The translations under genes were made by a program, and so were the position numbers. Shown piece after piece: positions 27,308 through 36,226 of a stretch of 64,000 nt of DNA (its first letter is position 1; each line of letters starts with the position of its first letter). The notes beneath the pieces were generated by a model. That model saw nothing but the letters and a program-made list of their open reading frames with translations. It made no database searches and was not told where the DNA came from. The stretch is from Actinoplanes oblitus. GTDB lineage: Bacteria; Actinomycetota; Actinomycetes; Mycobacteriales; Micromonosporaceae. The stretch spans positions 1,627,501-1,691,500 of the forward strand of contig NZ_CP126980.1 of NCBI RefSeq assembly GCF_030252345.1. Direction: 5' to 3'.

Positions 27308-28412
27308 CAAGTTCTTCGACTCGAAGGTCTACTGGGGCGCGGTGCGGTACTGGTTCCACGACGGCGGGATGGTCTACGACTGGCTGCAGCGGGACACGCC
27401 GTACGGATTCACCTACCCGCCGTTCGCCGGGCTGGTCATGTCTCCGATGGCGGTGCTGCCGTTCGTGCTGGTCGTGGTGCTCGCCTCGATCGGCACCGTG
27501 GTCACCACCGGGCTGCTGGTCTGGTGGCTGGCCGGGCCGGTGCTGAGCCGGATGAAGCAGCCGCTGTGGCTCACCTTCGGGGTGGCCTGGTGCGTCGCGC
27601 TGGCCTTCGAGCCGGTCCGTGAGACGTTCACCTTCGGTCAGGTGAACACGCTGCTGCTCACCTGTGTGACGGCGGACATGCTGTTCGGCGTGGCCCGCGG
27701 CAAGTGGTGGGCCGGCGCCGGGATCGGGCTGGCCACCGCGATCAAGCTGACCCCCGGCGTGTTCATCCTGTACCTGCTGGTCACCCGGCGCTGGCGGGAG
27801 GCCGGCACGGCGATCGGCGCGGCCGGCGCGGCGACGGTGCTGGCCGGCGCGCTCTTCCCGGACCAGTCCCGGGAGTTCTGGACCTCGGCGCTGTGGGACA
27901 CCAACCGGGTGGGCAGCCTCTGGTTCCTCTCCAACCAGTCCGAGCGGGGGATGCTGGCCCGGTTCCCGTTCGACGCGGTCGAGTCGCAGGTGTGGATCGT
28001 CTGCGTGCTGGCCACGCTGGGGTTCTGGGCGTGGCGGGTGACCCGTTCGCGGGACGACGTGCTCGGCGGGCTGGCGCTGACCGGCATCCTGGGCTGCCTG
28101 ATCAGCCCGGTCACCTGGATCCACCACTGTGTCTGGCTGATCCCGGCGCTGATCCGCTGCGTGGAGCGCTTCTGGACGGCCGGTGACCGCCGGCCCGCCT
28201 ACCTGGCGGTCGCCGCCTACGTGCTGATGAGCTCCCACCTCACCTGGGCGTGGGAGAACCGCCCGCAGCCGCCGCTGGCGTTCCTGGGCAGCAACATCTA
28301 TGTCTGGTTCGGCCTGGCTCTGCTGATCTGGACACCGGTCGGCACCCGCAGTCCGGTTGCCGTCGGCGAACCGGAAAGGGTCTTGGCCCCGGATCTCGGC
28401 AAGCTGGTCTGA
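27234..28412 (+). CDS. GT87-like mannosyltransferase (DUF2029 family)
   Basis: A 392-residue polytopic membrane protein with about ten helices. SKVYWGAVRYWFHDGGMVYDWL near 30-51 and GFTYPPFAGLVMSPMAVLP near 59-77 are the family's catalytic-loop and TYPP motifs. FTFGQVNTLLL and AIKLTPGVFILYLLV follow. GT87 proteins such as PimE or the alpha-1,2-mannosyltransferases use polyprenol-phosphate-linked sugar at the outer membrane face. The ATG at 27234 lies inside the end of the preceding mannosyltransferase gene, so translation is coupled. The pair likely works on the same lipoglycan or phosphatidylinositol mannoside (inferred). Confidence 0.85.
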   Translation: MKRIVTLIVSVLAAAALILVSGLRNKFFDSKVYWGAVRYWFHDGGMVYDWLQRDTPYGFTYPPFAGLVMSPMAVLPFVLVVVLASIGTVVTTGLLVWWLAGPVLSRMKQPLWLTFGVAWCVALAFEPVRETFTFGQVNTLLLTCVTADMLFGVARGKWWAGAGIGLATAIKLTPGVFILYLLVTRRWREAGTAIGAAGAATVLAGALFPDQSREFWTSALWDTNRVGSLWFLSNQSERGMLARFPFDAVESQVWIVCVLATLGFWAWRVTRSRDDVLGGLALTGILGCLISPVTWIHHCVWLIPALIRCVERFWTAGDRRPAYLAVAAYVLMSSHLTWAWENRPQPPLAFLGSNIYVWFGLALLIWTPVGTRSPVAVGEPERVLAPDLGKLV

Positions 28413-28428
28413 CACCGTCCGGACCAGC

Positions 28429-28469
28429 GTGTCAGCGCCGTGTCAGCGGTCCTCGGCACGGTGTCGGCA
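28429..28469. promoter_or_regulatory. direct repeats GTGTCAGCG before the ABC exporter
   Basis: GTGTCAGCG occurs at 28429 and 28440, exactly 11 bp apart, and a related GTGTCGGCA follows at 28461. Direct repeats at about one helical turn, just before a start, are the kind of site bound by SARP regulators. A SARP gene lies convergent with this exporter. No ribosome binding site is clear before the ATG. Confidence 0.4.
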
Positions 28470-29407
28470 TGGGAATCGACACCAACGCCATCTACGCCGA
28501 GGGCCTGGTGAAACGCTACGGCGACACCACCGCCCTGGCCGGGGTGGACCTCGCGGTCCGACCCGGCACGGTGCTCGGCCTGCTCGGGCCGAACGGGGCC
28601 GGCAAGACCACCGCGGTCCGGATCCTGGCCACCCTGGTCAGCCCGGACGCCGGGCACGCCACTGTCGGCGGATTCGACATCGGGAAGCAGGCACACCAGG
28701 TCCGCCGGCTCATCGGCCTGACCGGGCAGTACGCCTCCGTCGACGAGCAGCTCACCGGCACCGAGAACCTGATCATGGTGGGGCGCCTGCTCGGCCTCTC
28801 CCGCCCGGCCGCCCGGGACCGCGCCCGCGCCCTCCTGACGCGGTTCGATCTGGTCGACGCCGCCGCCCGCGCGGCCGGCAAGTACTCCGGCGGGATGCGG
28901 CGCCGCCTCGACCTGGCCGCCAGCCTGGTCGGCGACCCGCGCCTGCTCTTCCTGGACGAGCCCACCACCGGCCTGGACCCGCGCAGCCGCAACGAGGTGT
29001 GGGACATCGTCCGCGGGCTGGTCGCCGACGGGACCACGGTGCTGCTCACCACCCAGTACCTGGACGAGGCCGACCGGCTGGCCGACGAGATCGTGGTGAT
29101 CGACCACGGCCGGGTGATCGCCACCGGGACGCCGGAGCAGCTCAAGGCCCGGACCGGGGTGCGGACCGTGACGGTGAGCGCGGCGCTCGCCGACGACCTC
29201 GAGAAGCTGGTCGCCGAGGTCCGCCGGGTCGCCTCCGGCCCGGTCGACGTGCGCGGTGACACGGTGGTCGCGCCGGTCACCGATCCCGGCGCGCTGACCG
29301 CCCTGGTACGGCGCCTGGACGACGCCGGGCTGGTGATCGCCGAGCTGGCACTGCGCAGCCCGAGCCTGGACGAGGTCTTCCTCGGCCTGACCGGAGCGGC
29401 GCGATGA
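28469..29407 (+). CDS. ABC transporter ATP-binding protein, DrrA type
   Basis: A 312-residue ATPase with Walker A GPNGAGKTT near 41-49, signature YSGGMRRRLDLA near 140-151, Walker B LLFLDEPTTGLDPRSR near 161-176 and a final H-loop position replaced by the DrrA-like TTQYLDEAD. The C-terminal 90 residues match the extra domain of daunorubicin-resistance type ATPases, ending SLDEVFLGLTG. It powers export of a hydrophobic compound together with the permease that follows; the stop overlaps that start by 4 nt (ATGA). Confidence 0.93.
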   Translation: MGIDTNAIYAEGLVKRYGDTTALAGVDLAVRPGTVLGLLGPNGAGKTTAVRILATLVSPDAGHATVGGFDIGKQAHQVRRLIGLTGQYASVDEQLTGTENLIMVGRLLGLSRPAARDRARALLTRFDLVDAAARAAGKYSGGMRRRLDLAASLVGDPRLLFLDEPTTGLDPRSRNEVWDIVRGLVADGTTVLLTTQYLDEADRLADEIVVIDHGRVIATGTPEQLKARTGVRTVTVSAALADDLEKLVAEVRRVASGPVDVRGDTVVAPVTDPGALTALVRRLDDAGLVIAELALRSPSLDEVFLGLTGAAR

Positions 29408-30165
29408 GCACGATGGCCGTACGCAACACCGCCACCCTCGCCTGGCGGACCCTGGTGCAGATCAAGCACAACCCGGTGGAGCTGATCGACTTCAGCATCC
29501 AGCCGGTGATGTTCCTGCTGCTGTTCACGTACGTCTTCGGCGGGCAGATGGCCGGCTCGCCGCAGGAGTACCTGACGTTCGCGCTGGCCGGGATCATCGT
29601 GCAGAACCTGCTGTTCGCCACGATGAACACCGGGGTGGGCCTGAACACCGACATCAGCAAGGGCGTCTTCGACCGTCTGCGGTCGCTGCCGATCGCCCGG
29701 TTCGCGCCGCTGGCCGGGCGGATCGTCGCCGACGTGATCAAGCAGGGGTGGGCGGTGGCGCTCCTGCTCGGGGTCGGCATGCTGCTCGGCTTCCGGATCA
29801 CCACCGGGCCGGTCGAGGTGCTCGGGGCGTTCGCGTTGCTGCTCGGGTTCGCGCTGGCCGCGTCGTGGATCTCGGTGCTGGTCGCCATGCTCGTCGACGA
29901 GCCGGACAAGGTGCAGATCTTCGGATTCGTGCTGATCTTCCCGATCACGTTCGCGAGCAGTGCCTTCGTCCGGCCGGAGACGATGCCGGGCTGGTTACGG
30001 GGGTTCGTGCGGATCAACCCGGCCAGCGTGCTGTCCGACGCCGTGCGGGGGCTGCTCACCGGCGGCCCGGTGGCGCGTCCGGTGCTCGAGTCGGTGCTGT
30101 GGGCGCTGGCCCTGCTGGCGGTCTTCGCGCCGCTGTCGGTGCGGGCGTTCCGCCGCCGGACCTAG
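29404..30165 (+). CDS. ABC-2 type transporter permease, DrrB type
   Basis: A 253-residue membrane protein with six hydrophobic helices in the ABC-2 arrangement. FDRLRSLPIARFAPLAGRIVADV near 85-107 is the conserved coupling-helix region, and FASSAFVRPETMPGWLRGFVRINP the end-loop motif before the last helix. It forms the membrane part of an exporter with the preceding ATPase. It could be for a secondary metabolite or a lipid; no biosynthetic genes are next to it. It ends 10 bp from the end of the convergent SARP gene. Confidence 0.9.
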   Translation: MSTMAVRNTATLAWRTLVQIKHNPVELIDFSIQPVMFLLLFTYVFGGQMAGSPQEYLTFALAGIIVQNLLFATMNTGVGLNTDISKGVFDRLRSLPIARFAPLAGRIVADVIKQGWAVALLLGVGMLLGFRITTGPVEVLGAFALLLGFALAASWISVLVAMLVDEPDKVQIFGFVLIFPITFASSAFVRPETMPGWLRGFVRINPASVLSDAVRGLLTGGPVARPVLESVLWALALLAVFAPLSVRAFRRRT

Positions 30166-30175
30166 TCCAGGGTGC

Positions 30176-33100
30176 TCAGGGCGTACCGAAGACGTCTTGG
30201 GCATCTCGGGTGAGGTCGAAACCGTCGCCGCGGCGGAAGGCAGCCTCGAAGCCCGCGTCGCCGAGTGCGGCGCGGGCCTCGCGCTCGACGCGGTCGGCGT
30301 CCTGGACCGTGCGGTCGGCAGCGCCGCGCACCGCGACCGCGGCGCCCAGCAGGTAGGCGGCGCGCGCCGGATCGTTCTCCCGCCGGGCCAGGTCGGCGAT
30401 CCCGACCAGCACCTGCGCGATCACCGGGGAGTCCAGCGTGCCGGCCGCGACCTCCAGCGCCTCCCGGTGCCGGGCCCGCGCCTCGGCCAGCCGGCCCGCC
30501 GCGCCCTCGATCAGGCCCTGGGCGCTCGCCGCGATGGCCCGGAACTGCGGCGCGAGCGTCGAGTGGGCGATCAGCTCGACGGCCCGCGCGATCTCCCGGC
30601 GGGCGTCGTCCAGGCGGCCCTCGTCGCGGGCTATCGACGCGCTGGCGTGCAGCACCGAGCCCATCACCTCCGGGACGCCCGCGTCGAGCGCCTGCCGCCG
30701 GGCCCGGCGCAGCGTCTGGTGTGCCGCCTCGCGGTCGCCCGCCAGCCACATCTGGTGCGCCATCTTCGCGCTGAGCTGCGGCAGATCCTCCTGTACGCCG
30801 ACCTCCTCGACCAGCGCGACAGCCTCCTGCTGCCAGCCGACCGCGCGGGCGAAGTCGCCGCGGGCGGCGGTCAGGTCGGCCAGCGCGCTCAGCGTGAAGG
30901 CGATCCCCCAGCGGTCGCCGACCGCCCGGAACCCGGCCAGCGCCGCGGCCAGGTCGGCCTCGGCCACCTCGGCCGGCTCGCCGAAGTTGAGCCGCACCTG
31001 CCCGACGATCATCCGGGCGATGGCGCGCAGCCACGGGTCCGGGTCGTCGTAGAGCGCCTGGCTGAGAGCGATCACCCGGTCCTGCTCCGGCGAGGTGTAG
31101 AGCGCGGCCATCGGCACCACCAGCCGCAGCCCGGGATGGCTGTCCGGGGACGGTTCGATCAGCTCCAGCGCCCGGCGGAACGACTCGCGCACCTCGGCGA
31201 AGCCGAGCGGCCCCTCGACGCCGTTGAGCGCCGCCAGGGTGTGCGCCAGCGCCAGCTCCTGCCGGTCCGCCTCGCCGTCCAGCGCGAGCGCGTCGAGACA
31301 CAGGCTGGTGCCCTCGACCCGGTGCCCGCACAGCCACCAGTACCAGCCCAGGCTGGCGACCAGCGCGACCGCTGTGGCCTTGTCCCCGGCGGCGATCGCG
31401 GCCCGGACCGCGGCGTGCAGGTTGTCGTGCTCCGCGCGCAGCCGGGCCATCCAGGTGAGCTGCCCGGCGCCGCGCAGGTGCGGCTCGGCCTCGCGGGCCC
31501 GGTCCAGCAGCCAGCCGGCGATCGCCACCCGCATCGACTCGGTCTCGCCCGCCTCGGCCAGCCGCTCCAGGCCGTACTCCCGGATGGTCTCCAGCATCCG
31601 GTACCGCCCGTCCGGCCCGAGGACCAGCAGCGACTTGTCGACCAGCGCGCCGAGCAGGTCCAGGTCGGCGTCGCAGACCTGCTCGACAGCCGGCACGCCG
31701 GCGCCACCGGGGAACGCGGCCAGCCGCCGCCACAGCCGCCGCTCCGGCTCGCCGAGCAGGTCCCAGCTCCAGTCCACCACCGCGCGCAGCGTCTGATGCC
31801 GGGGCAGGGCGGTCCGGCTGCCGCCGGTGAGCAGCCGGAACCGGTCGGCCAGCCGGTCGGCGAGCACCGCCGCCGGCAGGGTGCGCAACCGGGCCGCGGC
31901 CAGCTCGATGGCGAGCGGCATCCCGTCCAGCGCCCGGCAGATCCGGACCACGTGCGCCACGGTGCCGTCGCTCAGGGTGAACCCGGCGGCCCGGTCCAGC
32001 AGCAGCCGGACCGCCGGGAAGCCGGCCGCGGTGGCCACGTCCGCATCCGGCGGCGGCGACTCCAGCGGCTCCACCGGGTAGAGCGCCTCGCCCGGGATGC
32101 CCAGCGGCTCCCGGCTGGTGGCCAGCACGCGTAGCCCCGGCGCGGCGCGCAGCAGCACGTCGGCGACCTCGGCGGCGGCCTCGATCAGGTGCTCGCAGTT
32201 GTCCAGGACGAGCACCATCTCGCGGGACGCCACCGCGTCTCGCAGCCGGGTGAGGGGATCGCGCGAGGAACCCAGGAGAACCTGCTCGCGTGGGTGCAAC
32301 GCGGTGAGGACGGCCTGCGGGAGCTCGGCGGGATCGCGTACCGGAGCAAGCTCCGCACGCCAGACCGGACCCGGCAGCCGGCCGCCGGCCTCGACCGACA
32401 GCCGCGTCTTCCCGCTGCCGCCCGGACCGGTCAGGGTGACCAGGCGGTGCTCGCCGAGCAGGGCGCGGACGGCGCTGATGTCGGCCTCCCGGCCGACGAA
32501 ACTGCTCAGCTCGGTGGGGAGGTTCCCGCGTGGCGGTTCCTCGGCGAGCAGCTCCAGGTGCAGGTGGGCGAGTTCGGGGGAGGGGTCGGTGCCGAGTTCG
32601 TCGGCCAGGCGCCGGCGGATCCGGTCGAAGGCGTCCAGGGCGCGGGCCGGGCTGCCGTTGTGCCGCAGGGCCCTGATCAGGAGGGCGGCCAGCGGCTCGT
32701 CCAGGGGGTGCTCGGCGAGCAGGGCCTCCAGGTCGGGCACCACGTCGCGGTGCGCCATCTCGGCGGTGAGCCAGGCCTTTTTGGTGGTGAGGTGCAGGTG
32801 GCGCAGCCGGGCCGCCTCGGCGGCGGCGATGTCGGGGAACTCGGGGTCGCCGCGCCAGAGTCGCAGGGCGTCGCCGGGGCTGCCGCTGTTCTCGAAACGG
32901 TATATATCTATATTTTGTGGGTCGATGGTCAGGCGGTAGCCGGTGGGAGTGGCTTCGACGCGCAGTTCCGGAGCGGTCCGGCGGAGCCGGGAGACCAGGG
33001 CTTGCAGGGCGTTCGTGGCGGCGGCGGGTGTCTTGTCGCCCCAGATGCCATCGATCAGGCGGTCCGCGGAAACGGTGCGGTTCGCATCGAGGGCGAGGAG

Positions 33101-33193
33101 GATCATCAGGGTACGCAGTCGGGTGCCGGTGATCGGCACGAGTTCTCCGGTGCCGGAGCGCAGCTCCAGCGGCCCCAGCACCCCGATGTCCAC
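30176..33193 (-). CDS. AfsR/SARP family regulator with BTAD, ATPase and TPR-like regions
   Basis: A 1005-residue regulator. Residues 1-95 are an OmpR-like winged helix (MDIGVLGPLEL...TVSADRLIDGIWGD...LQALVSRLRR). Residues 95-218 are the bacterial transcriptional activation domain with PLDEPLAALLIRAL...LADELGTDPSPEL. A STAND/NB-ARC ATPase follows, with P-loop GPGGSGKT at 256-263, LVLDNCEHL and the ATSREPLGIPGE sensor. Residues of about 590-1005 are alpha-helical TPR-like repeats. Proteins of this build activate secondary-metabolite or morphological genes in actinomycetes, binding heptameric direct repeats. The GTG at 33193 gives the family start; longer openings run into repeats. The convergent ABC exporter is a possible target. 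Confidence 0.92.
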   Translation of the reverse strand: MDIGVLGPLELRSGTGELVPITGTRLRTLMILLALDANRTVSADRLIDGIWGDKTPAAATNALQALVSRLRRTAPELRVEATPTGYRLTIDPQNIDIYRFENSGSPGDALRLWRGDPEFPDIAAAEAARLRHLHLTTKKAWLTAEMAHRDVVPDLEALLAEHPLDEPLAALLIRALRHNGSPARALDAFDRIRRRLADELGTDPSPELAHLHLELLAEEPPRGNLPTELSSFVGREADISAVRALLGEHRLVTLTGPGGSGKTRLSVEAGGRLPGPVWRAELAPVRDPAELPQAVLTALHPREQVLLGSSRDPLTRLRDAVASREMVLVLDNCEHLIEAAAEVADVLLRAAPGLRVLATSREPLGIPGEALYPVEPLESPPPDADVATAAGFPAVRLLLDRAAGFTLSDGTVAHVVRICRALDGMPLAIELAAARLRTLPAAVLADRLADRFRLLTGGSRTALPRHQTLRAVVDWSWDLLGEPERRLWRRLAAFPGGAGVPAVEQVCDADLDLLGALVDKSLLVLGPDGRYRMLETIREYGLERLAEAGETESMRVAIAGWLLDRAREAEPHLRGAGQLTWMARLRAEHDNLHAAVRAAIAAGDKATAVALVASLGWYWWLCGHRVEGTSLCLDALALDGEADRQELALAHTLAALNGVEGPLGFAEVRESFRRALELIEPSPDSHPGLRLVVPMAALYTSPEQDRVIALSQALYDDPDPWLRAIARMIVGQVRLNFGEPAEVAEADLAAALAGFRAVGDRWGIAFTLSALADLTAARGDFARAVGWQQEAVALVEEVGVQEDLPQLSAKMAHQMWLAGDREAAHQTLRRARRQALDAGVPEVMGSVLHASASIARDEGRLDDARREIARAVELIAHSTLAPQFRAIAASAQGLIEGAAGRLAEARARHREALEVAAGTLDSPVIAQVLVGIADLARRENDPARAAYLLGAAVAVRGAADRTVQDADRVEREARAALGDAGFEAAFRRGDGFDLTRDAQDVFGTP

Positions 33194-33241
33194 GCGTCGA
33201 TTCTGCCCGCCCGGCTCATCCGTCGTCGCACCGCTGTTCCC

Positions 33242-33340
33242 GCCCGTCGTCCCTTGCCCGTCGTTCCTTGCTCGTTGTCTCTCTCCCGTTGTCTCTTGCC
33301 TGTCGTGCTTTGCTCGTCGGCCCTTGTTCGTCGTTCCGTC
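33242..33340. repeat. seven imperfect 13-15-bp pyrimidine-rich repeats
   Basis: Units of the form GCCCGTCGTCCCTT recur at 33242, 33256, 33270, 33285, 33298, 33312 and 33326. They lie between the start of the SARP gene and the start of the DUF218-like gene, on a strongly C/T-biased plus strand. They may form a regulator-binding platform or merely be slippage-prone sequence. Confidence 0.6.
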
Positions 33341-34057
33341 GTGAGATTGGCTGTTGCTCTGAGTTTCGAGATCCTGCCGGGGACGCCCGGGCTCGCCCTC
33401 GCCGAGGTGGCACATGTGCTGGTGCCCGGCCGTGGCCGCACCGCCACCGGCGACGGACTCACCCCTGAGGGTGCCGCCCGGGTAGCCGTCGCGGCTGATC
33501 TCTTCCGGACATTGGGCGCCGATCGCGGCGTGATCGTCTGCGCCGGCTACAAGTCTCCGGCCGACCACAAGGGCCGCCCGTGGACCACTCCGGAGGCGCC
33601 CGGCGAGGTGTTCTGCGGCGTCCCCGAGGCCGATCTCATGCGAGACGCGCTGCTCGCTTCCGGTGGGGACCCATTTCTCGTACGCGCGGAGCGCCACTCC
33701 GTCGACACGGTCACCAATCTGCTGCACGCCGAGAGTCACTTCGGCGATTCCCGGCCGGTGGCGATCGTCTCGCAGCGATCCCACCTGCAGCGCATCCTGC
33801 CGATCATCGCCCCGCGTACCCTGCGCCGGCCTTACCTCGGCGTGGTCGTCCCGCCGCTTTCGCCGGGGGCCGTTCCGTCGTCCATGCCGGGGGTCGTTCC
33901 GCCACCGGACTCCGAACACTTCCTGGCTGACCTGGCCAGCCGCGTGATCGCGGCCCGCCTGCCCGCGGACCCGGCCCGCGCCGCGACCGTCGCCACCCGC
34001 CGAGCCGTTCTGCTCTGGCGTCTGGCCCAAGCGCTCGGCAAACGCGAATACCTCTGA
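33341..34057 (+). CDS. DUF218/YdcF-like protein
   Basis: A 238-residue protein with VLVPGRGRTATGDGLTPEGAARV near 24-46, GVIVCAGYKSP near 63-73, a SVDTVTNLLHAESHF segment near 117-131 and VAIVSQRSHLQRI near 136-148. This order (a D/P-G-x-G turn, a seniority S-T-x-x-N helix, a strand ending in S and basic residues) is that of the DUF218 family (YdcF, SanA, ElyC). The family binds nucleotides or acts in envelope steps; the role is not settled. The GTG start has no visible ribosome binding site and lies just after the pyrimidine-rich repeats, so the start is uncertain. Confidence 0.7.
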   Translation: MRLAVALSFEILPGTPGLALAEVAHVLVPGRGRTATGDGLTPEGAARVAVAADLFRTLGADRGVIVCAGYKSPADHKGRPWTTPEAPGEVFCGVPEADLMRDALLASGGDPFLVRAERHSVDTVTNLLHAESHFGDSRPVAIVSQRSHLQRILPIIAPRTLRRPYLGVVVPPLSPGAVPSSMPGVVPPPDSEHFLADLASRVIAARLPADPARAATVATRRAVLLWRLAQALGKREYL

Positions 34058-34106
34058 TCCCGATCCCGGCTCGTTCCCGCACGCCGGGAGGTGCTTCAAT
34101 GCGCCG

Positions 34107-34481
34107 GTGCCACAGCGACCCACCCCGCCCCTGGTCACCGTGATGTGCATCCTGCTCTGCATCGGCGGCGGCCTGACCGTCTTCTACGCGGCGCTCAGCC
34201 TCCGGAGCCTCTCGTTCCCGATCGTGCTCCAGGGCCTTTACGGCGTGTTCTACCTCTTCCTGAGCTGGCGCCTGCAGCGGGCCAACCGCTGGGCGTGGTG
34301 GGCGCTCGCGGTCCTCTGCGTGGTGTCCCTGCTGATCGAGGCGGTCCGCCTCGGGCTGCACGGCCTGACCGGCGTGCCCGGCCTCGTCTGGCCGCTGCTC
34401 TACCTGATCCTGCTGACCCGCCCCACGGTCCGCCACTGGTTCTTCACCCCGCAACCACCGCCGGTCCCGGAAATCCCCTGA
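34107..34481 (+). CDS. small membrane protein of unknown function
   Basis: A 124-residue protein with four hydrophobic segments (about 10-32, 37-55, 63-80 and 88-105) and a short proline-rich tail. No family motif is recognised. The GTG start is weakly supported. The gene stands alone between the DUF218-like gene and the terminator shared with glnA. Confidence 0.6.
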   Translation: MPQRPTPPLVTVMCILLCIGGGLTVFYAALSLRSLSFPIVLQGLYGVFYLFLSWRLQRANRWAWWALAVLCVVSLLIEAVRLGLHGLTGVPGLVWPLLYLILLTRPTVRHWFFTPQPPPVPEIP

Positions 34482-34553
34482 CCGGCCCGGTCACGGCACC
34501 GCGCGGCGGGCGATGCGCCGGACGCCGCACCGTCCCGATCGTCGCCGGGAACG

Positions 34554-34596
34554 GAAGCGGCGGCCACCGCGGCCGGAGCCGGGTGACCGCCGCTTC
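34554..34596. terminator. bidirectional terminator between the small membrane protein gene and glnA
   Basis: Fifteen-base arms at 34554-34568 and 34582-34596 pair at 14 positions (GAAGCGGCGGCCACC against GGTGACCGCCGCTTC) around a 13-nt loop, in the gap between two convergent genes. Confidence 0.75.
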
Positions 34597-34610
34597 AGCG
34601 ACGTGCGAGG

Positions 34611-36035
34611 TCAGACGTTGTAGTACATCTCGAACTCGTGGGGGGTCGGGCGCAGGCGGACCGGGTCGATCTCGTTGGTCCGCTTGTAGTCGATCCAGGT
34701 GGAGATCAGGTCGTCGGTGAAGACGCCGCCGGCGGTGAGGAACTCGTGGTCGTTCTCCAGGGAGTTGAGCACGGCGTCCAGCGAGCCCGGCACCTGCTTG
34801 ACGCTGCCCCACTCCTCCGGCGGCAGGTCGTACAGGTCCTTGTCGATCGGAGCCGGGGGCTCGATCTTGTTCTTGATGCCGTCCAGGCCGGCCATCATCT
34901 GGGCGGAGAAGGCCAGGTACGGGTTGGACGACGGGTCCGGCACGCGGAACTCGACGCGCTTGGCCTTCGGGTTGCTGCCGGTGACCGGGATGCGGGTGCA
35001 GGCGGAGCGGTTGCGCTGCGAGTAGACCAGGTTGACCGGGGCCTCGTAGCCGGGCACCAGGCGCCGGTACGAGTTGACCGTCGGGTTGGTGAACGCGAGC
35101 AGCGACGGCGCGTGGTGCAGCAGGCCACCGATGTACCAGCGGGCCGTGTCGGACAGGCCGGCGTAACCGGTCTCGTCGTAGAACAGCGGCTCGCCGCCCA
35201 GCCAGAGGCTCTGGTGGGTGTGCATGCCGGAACCGTTGTCACCGAAGAGCGGCTTCGGCATGAAGGTCGCCGTCTTGCCGTGCTCCCAGGCGGTGTTCTT
35301 GATGATGTACTTGAACAGCTGCATCTGGTCGCCGGCGTGCAGCAGCGTCGAGAACTTGTAGTTGATCTCGGCCTGGCCGGCGGTGCCGACCTCGTGGTGC
35401 GAGCGCTCGACGGTGAAGCCGGTGTCGATCAGGCGGCGGACCATCGAGTCACGCAGGTCGGAGTAGTGGTCGACCGGGGAGACCGGGAAGTAGCCACCCT
35501 TGTACGCGGTCTTGTACCCGCGGTTGCCACCCTCCTCCTCACGGCCGGAGTTCCACGCGCCCTCGATCGAGTCGATGTAGTAGAACGCCTGGTGCGCGGA
35601 GGTCTCGTGGCGGATCGAGTCGAAGATGTAGAACTCCGCCTCGGCGCCGAAGTAGGCGGTGTCGGCGATGCCGCTGGAGGCGAGGTACGCCTCGGCCTTC
35701 TTCGCCACGTTCCGCGGGTCACGCGAGTACGCCTCGCGGGTGAACGGGTCGTGGATGAAGAAGTTCAGCGCGAGCGTCTTCTGCTGGCGGAACGGGTCGA
35801 CGAACGCGGTCGCGACGTCGGGCAGCAGCATCATGTCGGACTCGTGGATGGCCTGGAAGCCGCGGATCGAGGACCCGTCGAAGGCGAGGCCGTCGGTCAC
35901 CACACTGTCGTCGAACGACTCCACCGGGATGTTGAAGTGCTGCATCACGCCGGGGAGGTCACAGAAACGTACGTCGACGAACTTGACGCCCTCGTCTTTG
36001 AGGTATCGCAGGAGTTCCTCGGGATTGGCGAACAC
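34611..36035 (-). CDS. glnA: glutamine synthetase type I
   Basis: GlnA makes glutamine from glutamate, ammonia and ATP and works as a dodecamer. The 474-residue protein has the full type I-beta pattern: [17 protein letters not shown] near 52-68, [11 protein letters not shown] near 128, [16 protein letters not shown] near 209, [23 protein letters not shown] and [16 protein letters not shown]. The adenylylation tyrosine is Y402 in [10 protein letters not shown], so GlnE encoded in this window can regulate it. The GTG at 36035 is fixed by AGGAGG five bases upstream and by the homologous start ([15 protein letters not shown]). A GlnR box lies 83 bp upstream. Confidence 0.97.
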   Translation of the reverse strand: MFANPEELLRYLKDEGVKFVDVRFCDLPGVMQHFNIPVESFDDSVVTDGLAFDGSSIRGFQAIHESDMMLLPDVATAFVDPFRQQKTLALNFFIHDPFTREAYSRDPRNVAKKAEAYLASSGIADTAYFGAEAEFYIFDSIRHETSAHQAFYYIDSIEGAWNSGREEEGGNRGYKTAYKGGYFPVSPVDHYSDLRDSMVRRLIDTGFTVERSHHEVGTAGQAEINYKFSTLLHAGDQMQLFKYIIKNTAWEHGKTATFMPKPLFGDNGSGMHTHQSLWLGGEPLFYDETGYAGLSDTARWYIGGLLHHAPSLLAFTNPTVNSYRRLVPGYEAPVNLVYSQRNRSACTRIPVTGSNPKAKRVEFRVPDPSSNPYLAFSAQMMAGLDGIKNKIEPPAPIDKDLYDLPPEEWGSVKQVPGSLDAVLNSLENDHEFLTAGGVFTDDLISTWIDYKRTNEIDPVRLRPTPHEFEMYYNV

Positions 36036-36117
36036 ACGTCCTCCTGGCACAGTTTTCCGATACCGGGCGGCCGGGGCCGCCATCTGGCAAGGCTGGTCGC
36101 GACGTTATGGGTACGGA

Positions 36118-36155
36118 GTTGCCCCGGCGTATCCCTATTGTTTCCGCCGTGTTAC
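36118..36155 (-). promoter_or_regulatory. GlnR binding box upstream of glnA
   Basis: On the minus strand, in the direction of glnA, four pentamers occur at exact 6-nt spacing: GTAAC, GAAAC, GATAC, GCAAC. This matches the actinomycete GlnR consensus as I recall it (GTnAC-n6-GAAAC, repeated), with two perfect and two one-mismatch pentamers. It is centred about 100 bp before the GTG start. GlnR is the OmpR-type master regulator of nitrogen genes. Confidence 0.8.
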
Positions 36156-36226
36156 GTAACCGGATGATCAGGCACGGCGCGAGCGCGAGGCCGACGTTCG
36201 GACCCTATCGCGTACGCTCGGCGGTC

